A DNA stretch of 64,000 nucleotides from an uncultured Pelagibacteraceae bacterium (GTDB taxonomy: Bacteria; Pseudomonadota; Alphaproteobacteria; Pelagibacterales; Pelagibacteraceae), in assembly GCA_902580945.1 (NCBI GenBank), contig CACHML010000005.1:30896-94895 (forward strand), written 5' to 3'. Below are positions 36,071 to 44,927 of the stretch, in pieces. The translations under genes and the position numbers were made by a program. Under the pieces are notes generated by a model that saw only the letters and a list, made by a program, of their open reading frames with translations, was not told where the DNA came from and made no database searches. Every line of letters starts with the position of its first letter. The stretch's first letter is position 1.

Positions 36071-37111
36071 ATGACTAAAGTTGGAGAACATATTACCTTA
36101 GATATAATAGGCACAAAAAAGGAGTATGATCCTGTCTTCTTTGAAAAATTAGTTTACAAAATTGCAAAAATAGCAAAAGTTACTGTACTCCAAATATCAA
36201 AATATAAGTTTGAACCTCAAGGATTTACTTTAGTTGCATTATTGGCAGAAAGTCACATTAGTTTTCATACATTTCCAGAAAAAGGAATTATTAGTTTCGA
36301 TTTTTTTACATGCGCAAAAATTTCTCCTTCTGTTGCTTTAGAGGTTATTAAAGATGAAATTGAACATACTCATATAATTAAAAAACAGTTTAATCGAGAT
36401 ACCGTTGACCTCTATCATGACAATTATAGCTCACCAGGTTTAAAAAAATCATATGTTGTAAATAAAGTGTTCGAAAATTTTAAGTCAAAAGTTGGCCAAC
36501 ATATTGAGATATTAGAATTGGAACAATTTGGAAAAGCATTATTTATAGATAATGAAATTCAAGTAGCTGAAAAAGATGAGCATCTTTATAGTTCTACATT
36601 TGTAAGCTCTGGACTAAGTTTAAACTCTAATAAGGAAAAAGCTGCTATTATCGGTGGAGGAGATGGAGGAGTTGCTAGAGAATGTATATCAAAAAATTTT
36701 GGATTTATAGATTGGTACGAATTAGATCCTGAAGTAGTAGAGGTTTGTGACAAACATCTTGGAACGATTGGAGATAAGGCAACTGAAAAAAATTCAGTAA
36801 AATGTGTATGGGGTGATGCATTTGAAAGTATAAAAGCTGTTAAAGATGATACATATGATCAAATATATGTAGATCTAAACGACGACCAATATTGCATTGA
36901 TTTAGCTGCTAAAAATATGAATTCTCTTGTAAGAATATTAAAACCAAAAGGTGTAATTACTGCTCAAGTTGGGAGTCAAGATAAAAAGCCTAAGCAAGTT
37001 GAAAATTGGTTAAATATATTTAATCAAAATTTTGGTAACACTAAATTATCTAGAGTTTATATACCTAGTTTTGATTGTTCTTGGAATTTTTCCTCTTCAA
37101 TAAATCATTAA
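36071..37111 (+). CDS. speDE: Fused S-adenosylmethionine decarboxylase - spermidine synthase
   Basis: The 346-residue protein joins a SpeD domain (residues about 1-120) to a SpeE domain (about 130-346). SpeD shows the self-cleavage site Glu60-Ser61 in AESHISFHTFPE, where Ser61 would become the pyruvoyl group, and a Cys in FFTCAK. SpeE has the IIGGGDGGVARE SAM-binding loop near 195 and DQIYVDLND near 262. The enzyme would decarboxylate SAM and transfer the aminopropyl group to a diamine, releasing MTA for MtnP. The SpeE part is complete at about 215 residues. Confidence 0.9.
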   Translation: MTKVGEHITLDIIGTKKEYDPVFFEKLVYKIAKIAKVTVLQISKYKFEPQGFTLVALLAESHISFHTFPEKGIISFDFFTCAKISPSVALEVIKDEIEHTHIIKKQFNRDTVDLYHDNYSSPGLKKSYVVNKVFENFKSKVGQHIEILELEQFGKALFIDNEIQVAEKDEHLYSSTFVSSGLSLNSNKEKAAIIGGGDGGVARECISKNFGFIDWYELDPEVVEVCDKHLGTIGDKATEKNSVKCVWGDAFESIKAVKDDTYDQIYVDLNDDQYCIDLAAKNMNSLVRILKPKGVITAQVGSQDKKPKQVENWLNIFNQNFGNTKLSRVYIPSFDCSWNFSSSINH

Positions 37112-37168
37112 ATTTTTCTTTTTAAATCTGTAAAATTGTGAAATAATTATTCTTTTAACGGAGGAAAA

Positions 37169-37996
37169 ATGAATGTAATAAAAAAAATATTTTTAACTTT
37201 TCTATTATCCTTATTTTTAATTAGCTCTGCTAATGCTGATAAAATTAGGATTGGGACTGAAGGGGCTTATCCTCCCTGGAATTCAAAAGATGCTTCAGGG
37301 AAATTAATTGGTTTTGAAGTAGAATTAGCTTGGCAGTTATGCAGATATATCGGTCAACAATGTGAAATAGTTGAACAAGATTGGGACGGAATGATACCGG
37401 CATTAACATCTAAAAAATTTGATGCAATCATGGCCGGAATGTCAATCACTGAGGAAAGAATGAAAACAATTAATTTTTCTCAAGGGTACGCTGATGAAGT
37501 TGCATCTTTAGCAGTTATGAAGGGTTCAGATCTAGAAGGAATAGACACTCCCGATGCTGTAAACTTAAACCTTGGCGGATCAGCTGTAAATAAAGCAATG
37601 AAAACATTAACATCTGCTTTATCGGGAAAAACAGTTTGTACTCAAATTGGTACAATCCACCAAAATTTTCTCGAGTCTGGAGATGTAGGCAAAGTGAACT
37701 TAAAAACTTACAAGACACAGGATGAGGTTAATCTTGATTTATCTAATGGCAGATGTGATGTAGCTTTAGCTGCTGCGGTAGCATTTACTGACTATGCTGA
37801 AAAATCTGGAGAAGCTGTTGTACTTGTGGGACCAACTTTTTCAGGTGGTGCATTTGGTAATGGTGTAGGTGTAGGTATTAGAAAAGATGATACCAAACTT
37901 TTAAAAGCTTTTAACAAAGCCATTGATAAAGCAAGAAAAGATGGTCATATCAGCAGAATAGCCATTAAATGGTTCGGTTTTGACGCTTCTATGTAA
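37169..37996 (+). CDS. Polar amino acid ABC transporter substrate-binding protein
   Basis: The 275-residue protein has a signal peptide (residues 1-23, ending ANA) and the family 3 solute-binding fold: GTEGAYPPWN near residue 29, GFEVELAWQL near 49 and a WDGMIPAL segment near 73. The look is of the ArgT/HisJ/OccT group that binds basic amino acids or opines. CT-HQ style central insertion with VNLNLGG is slightly unusual. A strong ACGGAGGAAA ribosome binding site precedes it. Two permease genes follow after a hairpin. Confidence 0.9.
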   Translation: MNVIKKIFLTFLLSLFLISSANADKIRIGTEGAYPPWNSKDASGKLIGFEVELAWQLCRYIGQQCEIVEQDWDGMIPALTSKKFDAIMAGMSITEERMKTINFSQGYADEVASLAVMKGSDLEGIDTPDAVNLNLGGSAVNKAMKTLTSALSGKTVCTQIGTIHQNFLESGDVGKVNLKTYKTQDEVNLDLSNGRCDVALAAAVAFTDYAEKSGEAVVLVGPTFSGGAFGNGVGVGIRKDDTKLLKAFNKAIDKARKDGHISRIAIKWFGFDASM

Positions 37997-38003
37997 TTAA
38001 TTT

Positions 38004-38039
38004 TAGATATGGCGACTATATTATATAGTCGCCAATCTA
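38004..38039 (+). promoter_or_regulatory. Hairpin between ABC binding protein and permease genes
   Basis: A perfect 10-base stem GGCGACTATA (38011-38020) / TATAGTCGCC (38024-38033) with a TTA loop is extended by a lower stem TAGAT (38004-38008) / ATCTA (38035-38039). The permease ATG follows at 38041. No T-run follows, so it is more likely an mRNA processing or stabilising element, or a partial attenuator, than a full terminator. Confidence 0.75.
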
Positions 38040-38040
38040 T

Positions 38041-38733
38041 ATGGAACTTCTTTCATTTGGAGATACTGGTTGGGGAGACGAACTGTTTTTTGCCACCTTA
38101 ATGACAATTGCTGTTTCTATAGGTGCAATGGCAATAGGCTTTTTATTTGCTTTAATATTTACACCTTTAAAATTATCTAAAAACAAAACATTAAATGTTA
38201 TTGGAAATTGTTACACTACGATTATTAGAGGTGTCCCAGAACTATTAGTAATATATTTATTATTTTTTGGTGGTACTGGAGCTGCAATGTATGTTGCGTC
38301 AATTTTTGGATATGATGGATATATTGAGATTAACGCTTTTATAACTGGTGCTCTTGCTATAGGCATTATATCTGGAGCATACTCTACAGAGGTTTTTAGA
38401 GGAGCAATTTTATCAATTGATAAAGGCCAATTCGAAGCATCTAAAGTTTTGGGATTAAAGAAAAATATTCAATTTTATAAAGTTATTTTACCCCAAATGT
38501 TGAGGTTATCTATTCCGAATTTAAGTAACGTATGGCAAATAACGCTAAAAGATACATCATTAATATCTGTAACTGGATTAGTAGAAATAATGAGACAGTC
38601 TTATATTGCTGCAGGCTCAACAAGAGACCCACTATTTTTTTATTCTGTAGCAGCAGTTCTGTATTTAATTCTTACATTCTTAAGTATGAAAATAATTAAC
38701 AAATTAGAAGTTAGATACAACAAAGGTTTTTAA
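38041..38733 (+). CDS. Amino acid ABC transporter permease (HisQ type)
   Basis: The 230-residue permease has about five helices and the ABC coupling loop EASKVLGLKKNIQFYKVILPQ near residues 132-152 (the EAA motif). The RGVPELLVIYLLFFGG segment is standard in the HisQ/ArtQ group. It pairs with the next permease, sharing one base at 38733. No ATP-binding subunit gene occurs in the window. Confidence 0.92.
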   Translation: MELLSFGDTGWGDELFFATLMTIAVSIGAMAIGFLFALIFTPLKLSKNKTLNVIGNCYTTIIRGVPELLVIYLLFFGGTGAAMYVASIFGYDGYIEINAFITGALAIGIISGAYSTEVFRGAILSIDKGQFEASKVLGLKKNIQFYKVILPQMLRLSIPNLSNVWQITLKDTSLISVTGLVEIMRQSYIAAGSTRDPLFFYSVAAVLYLILTFLSMKIINKLEVRYNKGF

Positions 38734-39410
38734 TGGATATAAATTTAATGATCAGTATTTTTCCAAGCCTGTTAAACGGGGCAGTCATAACTTTAAAACT
38801 TCTTGTATCTTCAATGTTTTTTGGATTGTTAATAGGTCTGCTTTTTGCAATTTTAAGGATAAATAAAAATCCAATAATAAATAAATTTGCTTATGGATAC
38901 TCCTACTTCTTTAGAGGGACACCATTATTAGTTCAATTATATTTAATATATTATGGGCTAGCAAACATTGAGTTTCTAAGAAATTCATTCTTGTGGGTAA
39001 TTATCAGAGAGCCTTATTGGTGTGCAATCATTGCTTTTTCATTAAATACTGGAGCATACACATCTGAAATTTTAAGATCAGCGTTTCAAACAATAAAAGA
39101 AGGCTACATAGAAGCGGCACAAAGTCTTGGTGTTACAAAAAAAATTACCTTTTATAAAATACAAATTCCAATTGCAATAAAACAGTCATTACCAGCTTAT
39201 GGAAATGAGATAATTTTAATGCTTAAGGGGACATCTCTTGCAAGCGTTATAACAATTATGGATTTAATGGGTGAGGCAAGGAAAGTAAATGTTTTAACTT
39301 TTAAACCATTTGAAGCTTTTATTACAGCAGGAATAATATATTTATTTTTAACTTTTATAATTCACAATATTGTAAAGTATTTAGAAAAAAAATATGGATT
39401 TCAAACATGA
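38733..39410 (+). CDS. Amino acid ABC transporter permease (HisM type)
   Basis: The 225-residue partner permease has about five helices, FRGTPLLVQLYLIYYG near residue 62, and an EAAQSLGVTKKITFYKIQIP coupling motif near 130-150. Together with the HisQ-like protein it forms the channel for a basic or polar amino acid. Its last 4 bases overlap the nitrilase gene, so the hydrolase is probably co-translated and may act on the imported compound. Confidence 0.92.
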   Translation: MDINLMISIFPSLLNGAVITLKLLVSSMFFGLLIGLLFAILRINKNPIINKFAYGYSYFFRGTPLLVQLYLIYYGLANIEFLRNSFLWVIIREPYWCAIIAFSLNTGAYTSEILRSAFQTIKEGYIEAAQSLGVTKKITFYKIQIPIAIKQSLPAYGNEIILMLKGTSLASVITIMDLMGEARKVNVLTFKPFEAFITAGIIYLFLTFIIHNIVKYLEKKYGFQT

Positions 39411-40192
39411 AAGTAGCTTGCATTCAGTTATCTAGCGGTGAAAATTATAATAAAAATTTTAAAGATATTATCAAATATATTAATCAAGCTATAAAGAATA
39501 AGGCTGATTTAATAATTACTCCTGAAACATCTTCATTAATGTCTGCTGACAAGAATAATTTATTTAAATATTCATATGAAATGAAAAATGATCCAATAAT
39601 AAAAAAAGTAAAATTTATAGCTAAAAAAAAGAAGAAATGGATACTTATTGGATCAATGTGTGTTAAAGAAAAAAGCAAATTAAGAAATAGATCTATTCTT
39701 ATCGGACCTAAGGGTAAAATAATTACTTATTACGATAAAATAAATATGTTTGATGTTAAAGTTTCAAAAAAAGAACAACATAAAGAAAGTAAAGTATTTA
39801 AGGCAGGTAAAAAATTAGTATCAGCTACGTTGCCATGGGGAAAAATAGGTCTTTCAATTTGTTATGATTTAAGATTTCCAGAACTTTACAGAAACTTATC
39901 AAAAAGAAATTTAAGTTTTATAACAGTTCCATCTGCGTTTACTAAAACAACTGGTCAAAGACATTGGTTAACTTTGTTAAAAGCAAGAGCAATTGAAAAC
40001 TTTTGTTATATTTTCGCTCCTAATCAAACAGGAAAAAATACAATTAAAAGAGAAACTTTTGGACATACTGTAATTATATCACCTGATGGTAAAATTATGG
40101 CTCTTAAGAAATTTGGAAAAGGGATTATTTATTCAAAAATAAAAGCAAAACTATCTATGGATTTAAGAAAAGTTATCCCCAGTATGCTTTAA
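39407..40192 (+). CDS. Carbon-nitrogen hydrolase (nitrilase superfamily)
   Basis: The 261-residue cytoplasmic enzyme has the Glu-Lys-Cys triad at E40 (TPETSS), K111 (YYDKIN) and C152 (SICYDLRFPELYR). The last motif and length fit the Nit1/Nit2-like amidase branch, such as omega-amidase or deaminated glutathione amidase. It forms an operon with an amino acid importer, so hydrolysis of an imported amide or carbamoyl compound is possible. It overlaps the convergent DUF6165 gene by 4 bases. Confidence 0.88.
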   Translation: MKVACIQLSSGENYNKNFKDIIKYINQAIKNKADLIITPETSSLMSADKNNLFKYSYEMKNDPIIKKVKFIAKKKKKWILIGSMCVKEKSKLRNRSILIGPKGKIITYYDKINMFDVKVSKKEQHKESKVFKAGKKLVSATLPWGKIGLSICYDLRFPELYRNLSKRNLSFITVPSAFTKTTGQRHWLTLLKARAIENFCYIFAPNQTGKNTIKRETFGHTVIISPDGKIMALKKFGKGIIYSKIKAKLSMDLRKVIPSML

Positions 40193-40578
40193 TAGTTTGT
40201 GTATTGTTTAATTTCTTTTATCTTTGAGCCGGTTATATCATTTATTGCTAATTTAATTTTTGCTCTATCATCATTTAAAAAATGAACATCTCTTGAAAGT
40301 TTTATAAAATTTTCACCAAAATCACTATTTTTTTCACACATTCTTTTGTTGTCTTCAATATCCCAAAGTTTTGTATTTATTGCCTTTAATTCTTCATAAA
40401 GTTTTTTTAATCCATCATTTAAAGTTATGTTTTCATCCAATTGTTTCTTTAAAATTAGATATTCATCATTTATAAATTTTAATTTATCTAAGTCTTTAAT
40501 TTTTTCTTTTTTGATTTCTAAAATTGAAATTTTATCTAATAGTTCACCAACTGAAACTTCAATTAAAATTTTATTCAT
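40189..40578 (-). CDS. DUF6165-like coiled protein
   Basis: The 129-residue protein is highly charged and largely helical, with likely coiled-coil content over residues 15-75 and a conserved-looking N-terminus VEVSVGELLDKISIL-like (residues 6-20). It resembles the DUF6165 family, often found next to glycosyltransferases and LPS genes, as here with a GT9 gene divergently placed 32 bases away. Function unknown. Confidence 0.65.
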   Translation of the reverse strand: MNKILIEVSVGELLDKISILEIKKEKIKDLDKLKFINDEYLILKKQLDENITLNDGLKKLYEELKAINTKLWDIEDNKRMCEKNSDFGENFIKLSRDVHFLNDDRAKIKLAINDITGSKIKEIKQYTNY

Positions 40579-40610
40579 AAATAAAGATAGTGTGTTAAGT
40601 TGTTTAAAAT

Positions 40611-41552
40611 ATGTCTAATATTCTTATTATCAAACATGGTTCTTTAGGTGATATAGCCCAAGCAAGCGGTGCAATTCAAGATATTTCTGATTTTCACAAA
40701 AATGATAAAGTCTATTTATTAACAACCAAGCCTTACATTGTTCTTTTTAAGCAAAATCCATATTTAGAGGACGTGATTTTAGATAAGAGATTATCAAGAT
40801 TTAATTTGTTTTATTTATTTAATCTTATGCGAAAATTGAAAAAATATAAATTTATAAAAATTTTTGATTTACAAAATTCATCTAGATCAAGTTTCTATAA
40901 AAAAATATTGTTTCCTAATGCTGGCAATCTTATTTGGTCATCTTCTGAAACTACATTGCCAAAAGATAAATCTAAAGATGAATTTGATAAGAACCCTGTT
41001 TTAGACAGATTTAAACATCAATTAGAAACCTCAGGCATAAAAATTAAAAAAACTATGTTTCCTGATTTTAATTGGGCTTGTTCCAATATTGAAAATATAA
41101 AAAAAAAATTTGATTTAAATAAATACATAATTTTATTCCCTTTTTGCTCTCCACACTTGAAAATAAAAAAATGGCCTTATTACAATGAACTTATAGATTT
41201 AATAAAAAAAAAATTTAATAACGAATACAAAATAGTTATTGCACCAGGTCCTAATGAATTAAATATGAAAAATGATATTAATGCAATTTCAATTTTAAAT
41301 GAAAATAAATCATTAAGTATCGTGGAACTTGCAACATTAATAAAAGATAGTTCTTTCGTGGTATCTAATGATACAGGTCCAGCTCATATGGCTGCCCATT
41401 TAGACGCCAGAGGTTTGGCTTTGTTTGGTTCCCATACTACCGCATATAAAGTAAGTATAGAGAGACAAAATTTCAAGGCAATACAAGTTACAGATCTTAA
41501 TAAACTTTCACCTGAGAAAGTTTTTGAATATGTAATTAAATCTTTAAATTAA
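40611..41552 (+). CDS. Glycosyltransferase family 9 (heptosyltransferase-like)
   Basis: The 313-residue protein has the GT9 layout: N-terminal ILIIKHGSLGDIAQASGAI at residues 4-22, a mid-region linker, and a C-terminal nucleotide-sugar domain ending with VSNDTGPAHMAAHLDARGLALFG near 250-272, which is diagnostic for LPS heptosyltransferases. It likely adds a sugar to the lipopolysaccharide inner core at the inner membrane. The stop overlaps the TauE ATG by one base. Confidence 0.88.
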   Translation: MSNILIIKHGSLGDIAQASGAIQDISDFHKNDKVYLLTTKPYIVLFKQNPYLEDVILDKRLSRFNLFYLFNLMRKLKKYKFIKIFDLQNSSRSSFYKKILFPNAGNLIWSSSETTLPKDKSKDEFDKNPVLDRFKHQLETSGIKIKKTMFPDFNWACSNIENIKKKFDLNKYIILFPFCSPHLKIKKWPYYNELIDLIKKKFNNEYKIVIAPGPNELNMKNDINAISILNENKSLSIVELATLIKDSSFVVSNDTGPAHMAAHLDARGLALFGSHTTAYKVSIERQNFKAIQVTDLNKLSPEKVFEYVIKSLN

Positions 41553-42295
41553 TGGAAATTAATTCCCTTTTTTTTATAAGTGTAGTACCTGCAATAATTT
41601 TATATGGGATTGCAAAATCTGGTTTAGGTGGATCTATATCACTTATTTCTGTTCCTTTGATGACCATTGTAATGCCTTTGCAACAAGCTCTAGCAATCAT
41701 TTTACCCATTTTAATATTTTCAGATATTATAGCTGTATATAGATTTAGAAGAGAGTTTGATTTCAGCATTTTAAAAATAATCGTACCATTTGCAGCAGTA
41801 GGTATTATAATTGGCTCTTTTACATTTAATAATTTCTCAGAAGACTTGCTTAAACTAATAGTTGGGGTAATGGGTTTTTTATTTGCTGGACATTATTTTT
41901 TATTCAAAAAAGAAAAGACAGTTCCAGCTAAAAAGAATTTTATTAAAGGAGCGATCTGCTCCGCAATTGCAGGATTTTCAAGCTTTTGCGTTCATGCTGG
42001 TGGAACACCTACCAGTCTTTATCTTCTTCCTCTAAGATTGAAAAAAGAAGTTTACGTTGGAACAAGAATTATTTTTTTTAGCTGTGTTAATCTGATAAAA
42101 TTACCCTTGTACATTTATTTATCTATGATGAATTTTGATACTCTGTATCAATCTATTTCTCTTTTTCCCTTAGCTATAATTGGGATATTTATTGGATATA
42201 AATTATTAAAAATTATAGAAGAAAATTTATTTTATAATATCCTTTATGCATTAATTCTTTTAAGCAGCACTAAACTTATAATAGACTTTATTTAA
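41552..42295 (+). CDS. TauE/SafE family membrane exporter
   Basis: The 247-residue protein has about seven or eight helices and two glycine-rich half repeats, GIAKSGLGGSISLISVP near residue 20 and a second near FSSFCVHAGGTPTSLY about 145-158. It is smaller than the apr-linked TauE protein. The family exports sulfite and related anions. Here it follows a GT9 gene with an overlap of one base, which gives no clue to its substrate. It ends 5 bases before the convergent AbrB-type gene. Confidence 0.82.
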   Translation: MEINSLFFISVVPAIILYGIAKSGLGGSISLISVPLMTIVMPLQQALAIILPILIFSDIIAVYRFRREFDFSILKIIVPFAAVGIIIGSFTFNNFSEDLLKLIVGVMGFLFAGHYFLFKKEKTVPAKKNFIKGAICSAIAGFSSFCVHAGGTPTSLYLLPLRLKKEVYVGTRIIFFSCVNLIKLPLYIYLSMMNFDTLYQSISLFPLAIIGIFIGYKLLKIIEENLFYNILYALILLSSTKLIIDFI

Positions 42296-42300
42296 ATACT

Positions 42301-43371
42301 TTAAGAATTATCACTAAATTTTTTAAGTATAATTGGAAGAAAAGCTACAATTATTAATATTCTCAAAAAATGGTGATAGCTCACAAAAATTGGATCAATA
42401 TTATAAGCTACACTTATTACTACCATCTCATGTATGCCTCCTGGAGCAAAACTTAAAAATGTTGGAATGAAATCAAAGCCAAGAAATTGTAAAAAATATG
42501 CAGTCACCATCGCAACAATTACAAGTATAGAACTGACTATAACTCCGTGAAATATATAAAAAAATAATTCTTTCAATTTTAAACCATTCAATCTACTTCC
42601 AAGCGCTGTTCCTAAAAAAATAAAAGCAATATTTATTATAAAATCAGGAAATCTAGCATTAACAATTTCAAAAGTATAAAATAATCCAGATAAAGCCATT
42701 GCACCCACAAGAATAGGAGACGGAATTTTAAGTTTCTTTAAAAATAGCGAAAATAAATAGCAAATAAAAATTAAAAATATTATTTCAAAATAATATCTAA
42801 GATTGTAGATGTTATCGTAATTATATCCTTCGATTTCTGAAAAACCTAAATTACTTATAAATAAAATTGGCACAAAACTAACGATAAAAATTACTCTTGT
42901 TGCTTGTGGTATTAATACTTGCTTATGATTATCTTTTTTACCATATTCTAAAAGTGCTGCTGCAATTGGAACAAATGCACCTGGCAGAGCTGCTAAAGTA
43001 GCAATAAATTTATCAAATTTACAAACTTTAACAAAATATAAACCAGCCAATATTGTACTTACAATTGTACATACTAACATTGCTACAGATGAAAATACCC
43101 ACAAATGTATTTTGTATAATAAAGATACATTTAGTGTCCCGCCAAGAATTATTCCAACCATTAAAAAAATAGGATTTAATAATTTTGTGGGAAACTTTAT
43201 GTCAAATTTTGTAAAAGCCACACAAAGATTCAAACCAAGAGAACCTAATAACCATGGCAAAGGCAGCCCTATTATAGTCCCAATATAACCACCTATAATA
43301 CCAAGAACGAGAGCTTTATAGCTGGCACCCAAATCTTTAAAAAAATTTTGAAATGATAAAGTATTTAACAT
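42301..43371 (-). CDS. AbrB-type integral membrane protein
   Basis: The 356-residue protein has about ten helices in two similar halves (the AbrB duplication), with GYIGTIIGLPLPWLLGSL near residue 28 and the second-half PAPGGIHEMVV-like segment near 320 (FAPGGIHEM). Related proteins are often annotated as ammonia monooxygenase or AbrB regulators, without evidence. It is divergent from the TctCBA operon, so it may export or regulate a related carboxylate, but this is inference. Confidence 0.8.
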   Translation of the reverse strand: MLNTLSFQNFFKDLGASYKALVLGIIGGYIGTIIGLPLPWLLGSLGLNLCVAFTKFDIKFPTKLLNPIFLMVGIILGGTLNVSLLYKIHLWVFSSVAMLVCTIVSTILAGLYFVKVCKFDKFIATLAALPGAFVPIAAALLEYGKKDNHKQVLIPQATRVIFIVSFVPILFISNLGFSEIEGYNYDNIYNLRYYFEIIFLIFICYLFSLFLKKLKIPSPILVGAMALSGLFYTFEIVNARFPDFIINIAFIFLGTALGSRLNGLKLKELFFYIFHGVIVSSILVIVAMVTAYFLQFLGFDFIPTFLSFAPGGIHEMVVISVAYNIDPIFVSYHHFLRILIIVAFLPIILKKFSDNS

Positions 43372-43385
43372 TTACGTAATCATTA

Positions 43386-43414
43386 TTGACACCAAATATA
43401 AATCTATGTTTAAT
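43386..43414 (+). promoter_or_regulatory. Strong sigma70-type promoter for tctCBA
   Basis: TTGACA at 43386-43391 and TTTAAT at 43409-43414 are separated by exactly 17 bases, and lie 35 bases before the tctC ATG. A perfect -35 in the only gap ahead of the operon makes this the best promoter seen in the window. Confidence 0.65.
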
Positions 43415-43448
43415 ATCAGGTATTATAATTATAATAAGAGAGGAAATA

Positions 43449-44429
43449 ATGAAACTAATTAAATCTTTAATTACAGTTTTATTCTCAACTTTACTTTTAA
43501 TTTCAGCAACAACTTCAAGCTCAGTAGCAATGGATAAATTGCACTTTGTAATTGGTGGTGGTGCTGGAGGTGGTTGGGATGGAACTGCTAGAGGAACAGG
43601 AGAAGCTTTAACAAAAGCTGGAATGTTAAAAAGCGCATCATTTGAAAATATGTCAGGTGGTGGAGGTGGAAAAGCTTTAGCTTATATGATTAACACAAAG
43701 CCAGCTAATACAATTCTAGTTCAATCAACACCATTAGTCTTAAGATCAATCACAAGACACAAAGGTTATGTAAAAGGTAATGGTACTTTATCTTATAAAG
43801 ATGTTGTGCCAATTGCTGGAGTTATTGGTGATTATGGAGCTATTGCAGTAGCAAAAAGTTCACCTTTTAAAAACTTTAAAGATGTAGTTGATGCATACAA
43901 CAAAGATCCTAATTCAGTTAAGATGGCTGGTGGATCTGTAAGAGGAAGCATGGACCATTTGATTGGTGCTTTAGCATTTCAAGCTGCAGGAGCTGACCCG
44001 AATGCAGTTGCATATATACCATATGATGCTGGAGGAAAAGCATTAGCTGGACTTTTATCTGGGGAAACTCAAATTATATCAACAGGCTTAGGTGAATTGA
44101 TGGGTGCAAGAGACCAAGTAAGAATTATTGGTATTACTGCTCCATCAAGAGTATCTGATGCTCCAGATGCACCAACATTAAAAGAACAAGGATATGATGT
44201 ACAATTCGTTAACTGGAGAGGTTTTTTTGGACCTCCAGGAATGAGCAATTCTGATAAATCAAAAATTGCTAAAATGTTAGGTGATGTACAAAAAACTCCT
44301 GAATGGGAAACTGTAAGAGCAAGAAATGCATGGGTAAATATTTATAACCCAGAAGGAAAGTTTGTTTCTTTCTTAGAAAAACAAACTGAAGAAATGACAG
44401 CTCTTATGAAAAAACTAGGAGTAATTTAA
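43449..44429 (+). CDS. tctC: Tripartite tricarboxylate transporter binding protein TctC
   Basis: I place the start at ATG 43449, after an AGAGAGGAAA ribosome binding site, rather than at the upstream TTG 43386, which is the promoter -35. The 326-residue protein then has a clean signal peptide (MKLIKSL..., ending near residue 29) and the TctC fold: FVIGGGAGGGWDGTARG near residue 35 and MSGGGGGKAL. It would capture a tricarboxylate or another carboxylate and deliver it to TctAB. A 15-base inverted repeat follows. Confidence 0.9.
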   Translation: MKLIKSLITVLFSTLLLISATTSSSVAMDKLHFVIGGGAGGGWDGTARGTGEALTKAGMLKSASFENMSGGGGGKALAYMINTKPANTILVQSTPLVLRSITRHKGYVKGNGTLSYKDVVPIAGVIGDYGAIAVAKSSPFKNFKDVVDAYNKDPNSVKMAGGSVRGSMDHLIGALAFQAAGADPNAVAYIPYDAGGKALAGLLSGETQIISTGLGELMGARDQVRIIGITAPSRVSDAPDAPTLKEQGYDVQFVNWRGFFGPPGMSNSDKSKIAKMLGDVQKTPEWETVRARNAWVNIYNPEGKFVSFLEKQTEEMTALMKKLGVI

Positions 44430-44445
44430 TCTTTTAGATTATTTG

Positions 44446-44498
44446 AAAAAAGAGCAGTGAATATAAATACAACAAAAATTATATCACTGCTCTTTTTT
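44446..44498 (+). terminator. 15-bp perfect inverted repeat with T-run over the tctB start
   Basis: AAAAAAGAGCAGTGA at 44446-44460 is perfectly complementary to 44484-44498, with a 23-base loop. The right arm ends in six T, the shape of an intrinsic terminator. The left arm contains an AAAGAG ribosome-binding-like segment and the GTG start of tctB (44457), so the RNA hairpin could both terminate transcription and hide the start site. Confidence 0.8.
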
Positions 44499-44927
44499 AT
44501 TTTCTCAGCATTCTATCTATACACCGCTTATCAAATTCAGGTTTTTGCATTTGATGAAAATGCACCATTTAATGCTAGAACATTTCCAATTTATTTAGGC
44601 TATGCAGGATTATTTTTTTCTGGGTTAAAACTTGTTCTACCTGAGCCTAACACCATAAAAGTAGACCATAAAAATCTAGAGTATAAAAAAACAGCAATAC
44701 TTATAGTAATTGCAATTATTTATGGAGCTACAATTTTAAAAGTTGGATATTTTTTAACCACTTCTTTATTTTTGTTTTCATCTTATTATTTTTTAGGTGA
44801 GAGAAGATGGATCTTGATGTTTTTGCTATCATTTCCCTTCGTGGCAGCTTTTATGTACCTTCTTCATGGTGTTCTTGATATTTATTTAAGAGATCCATTT
44901 TTACAATCAATTGGAGTTATGGGATGA
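44457..44927 (+). CDS. tctB: Tripartite tricarboxylate transporter small membrane subunit TctB
   Basis: The 156-residue protein has four hydrophobic helices and an ARTFPIYLGYAGLFFSGLKL-like segment near residues 39-58 typical of TctB. The start is GTG 44457, inside the left arm of an inverted repeat; no ATG is available in the first part of the frame. It overlaps tctA by 4 bases. With TctA it forms the membrane part of the TTT importer. Confidence 0.85.
   Translation: MNINTTKIISLLFFIFSAFYLYTAYQIQVFAFDENAPFNARTFPIYLGYAGLFFSGLKLVLPEPNTIKVDHKNLEYKKTAILIVIAIIYGATILKVGYFLTTSLFLFSSYYFLGERRWILMFLLSFPFVAAFMYLLHGVLDIYLRDPFLQSIGVMG

Noticed and set aside
43386..43448. Upstream extension of TctC starting with TTG
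   Set aside because: That TTG is the -35 of a strong promoter and the ATG at 43449 has a proper ribosome binding site and signal peptide.
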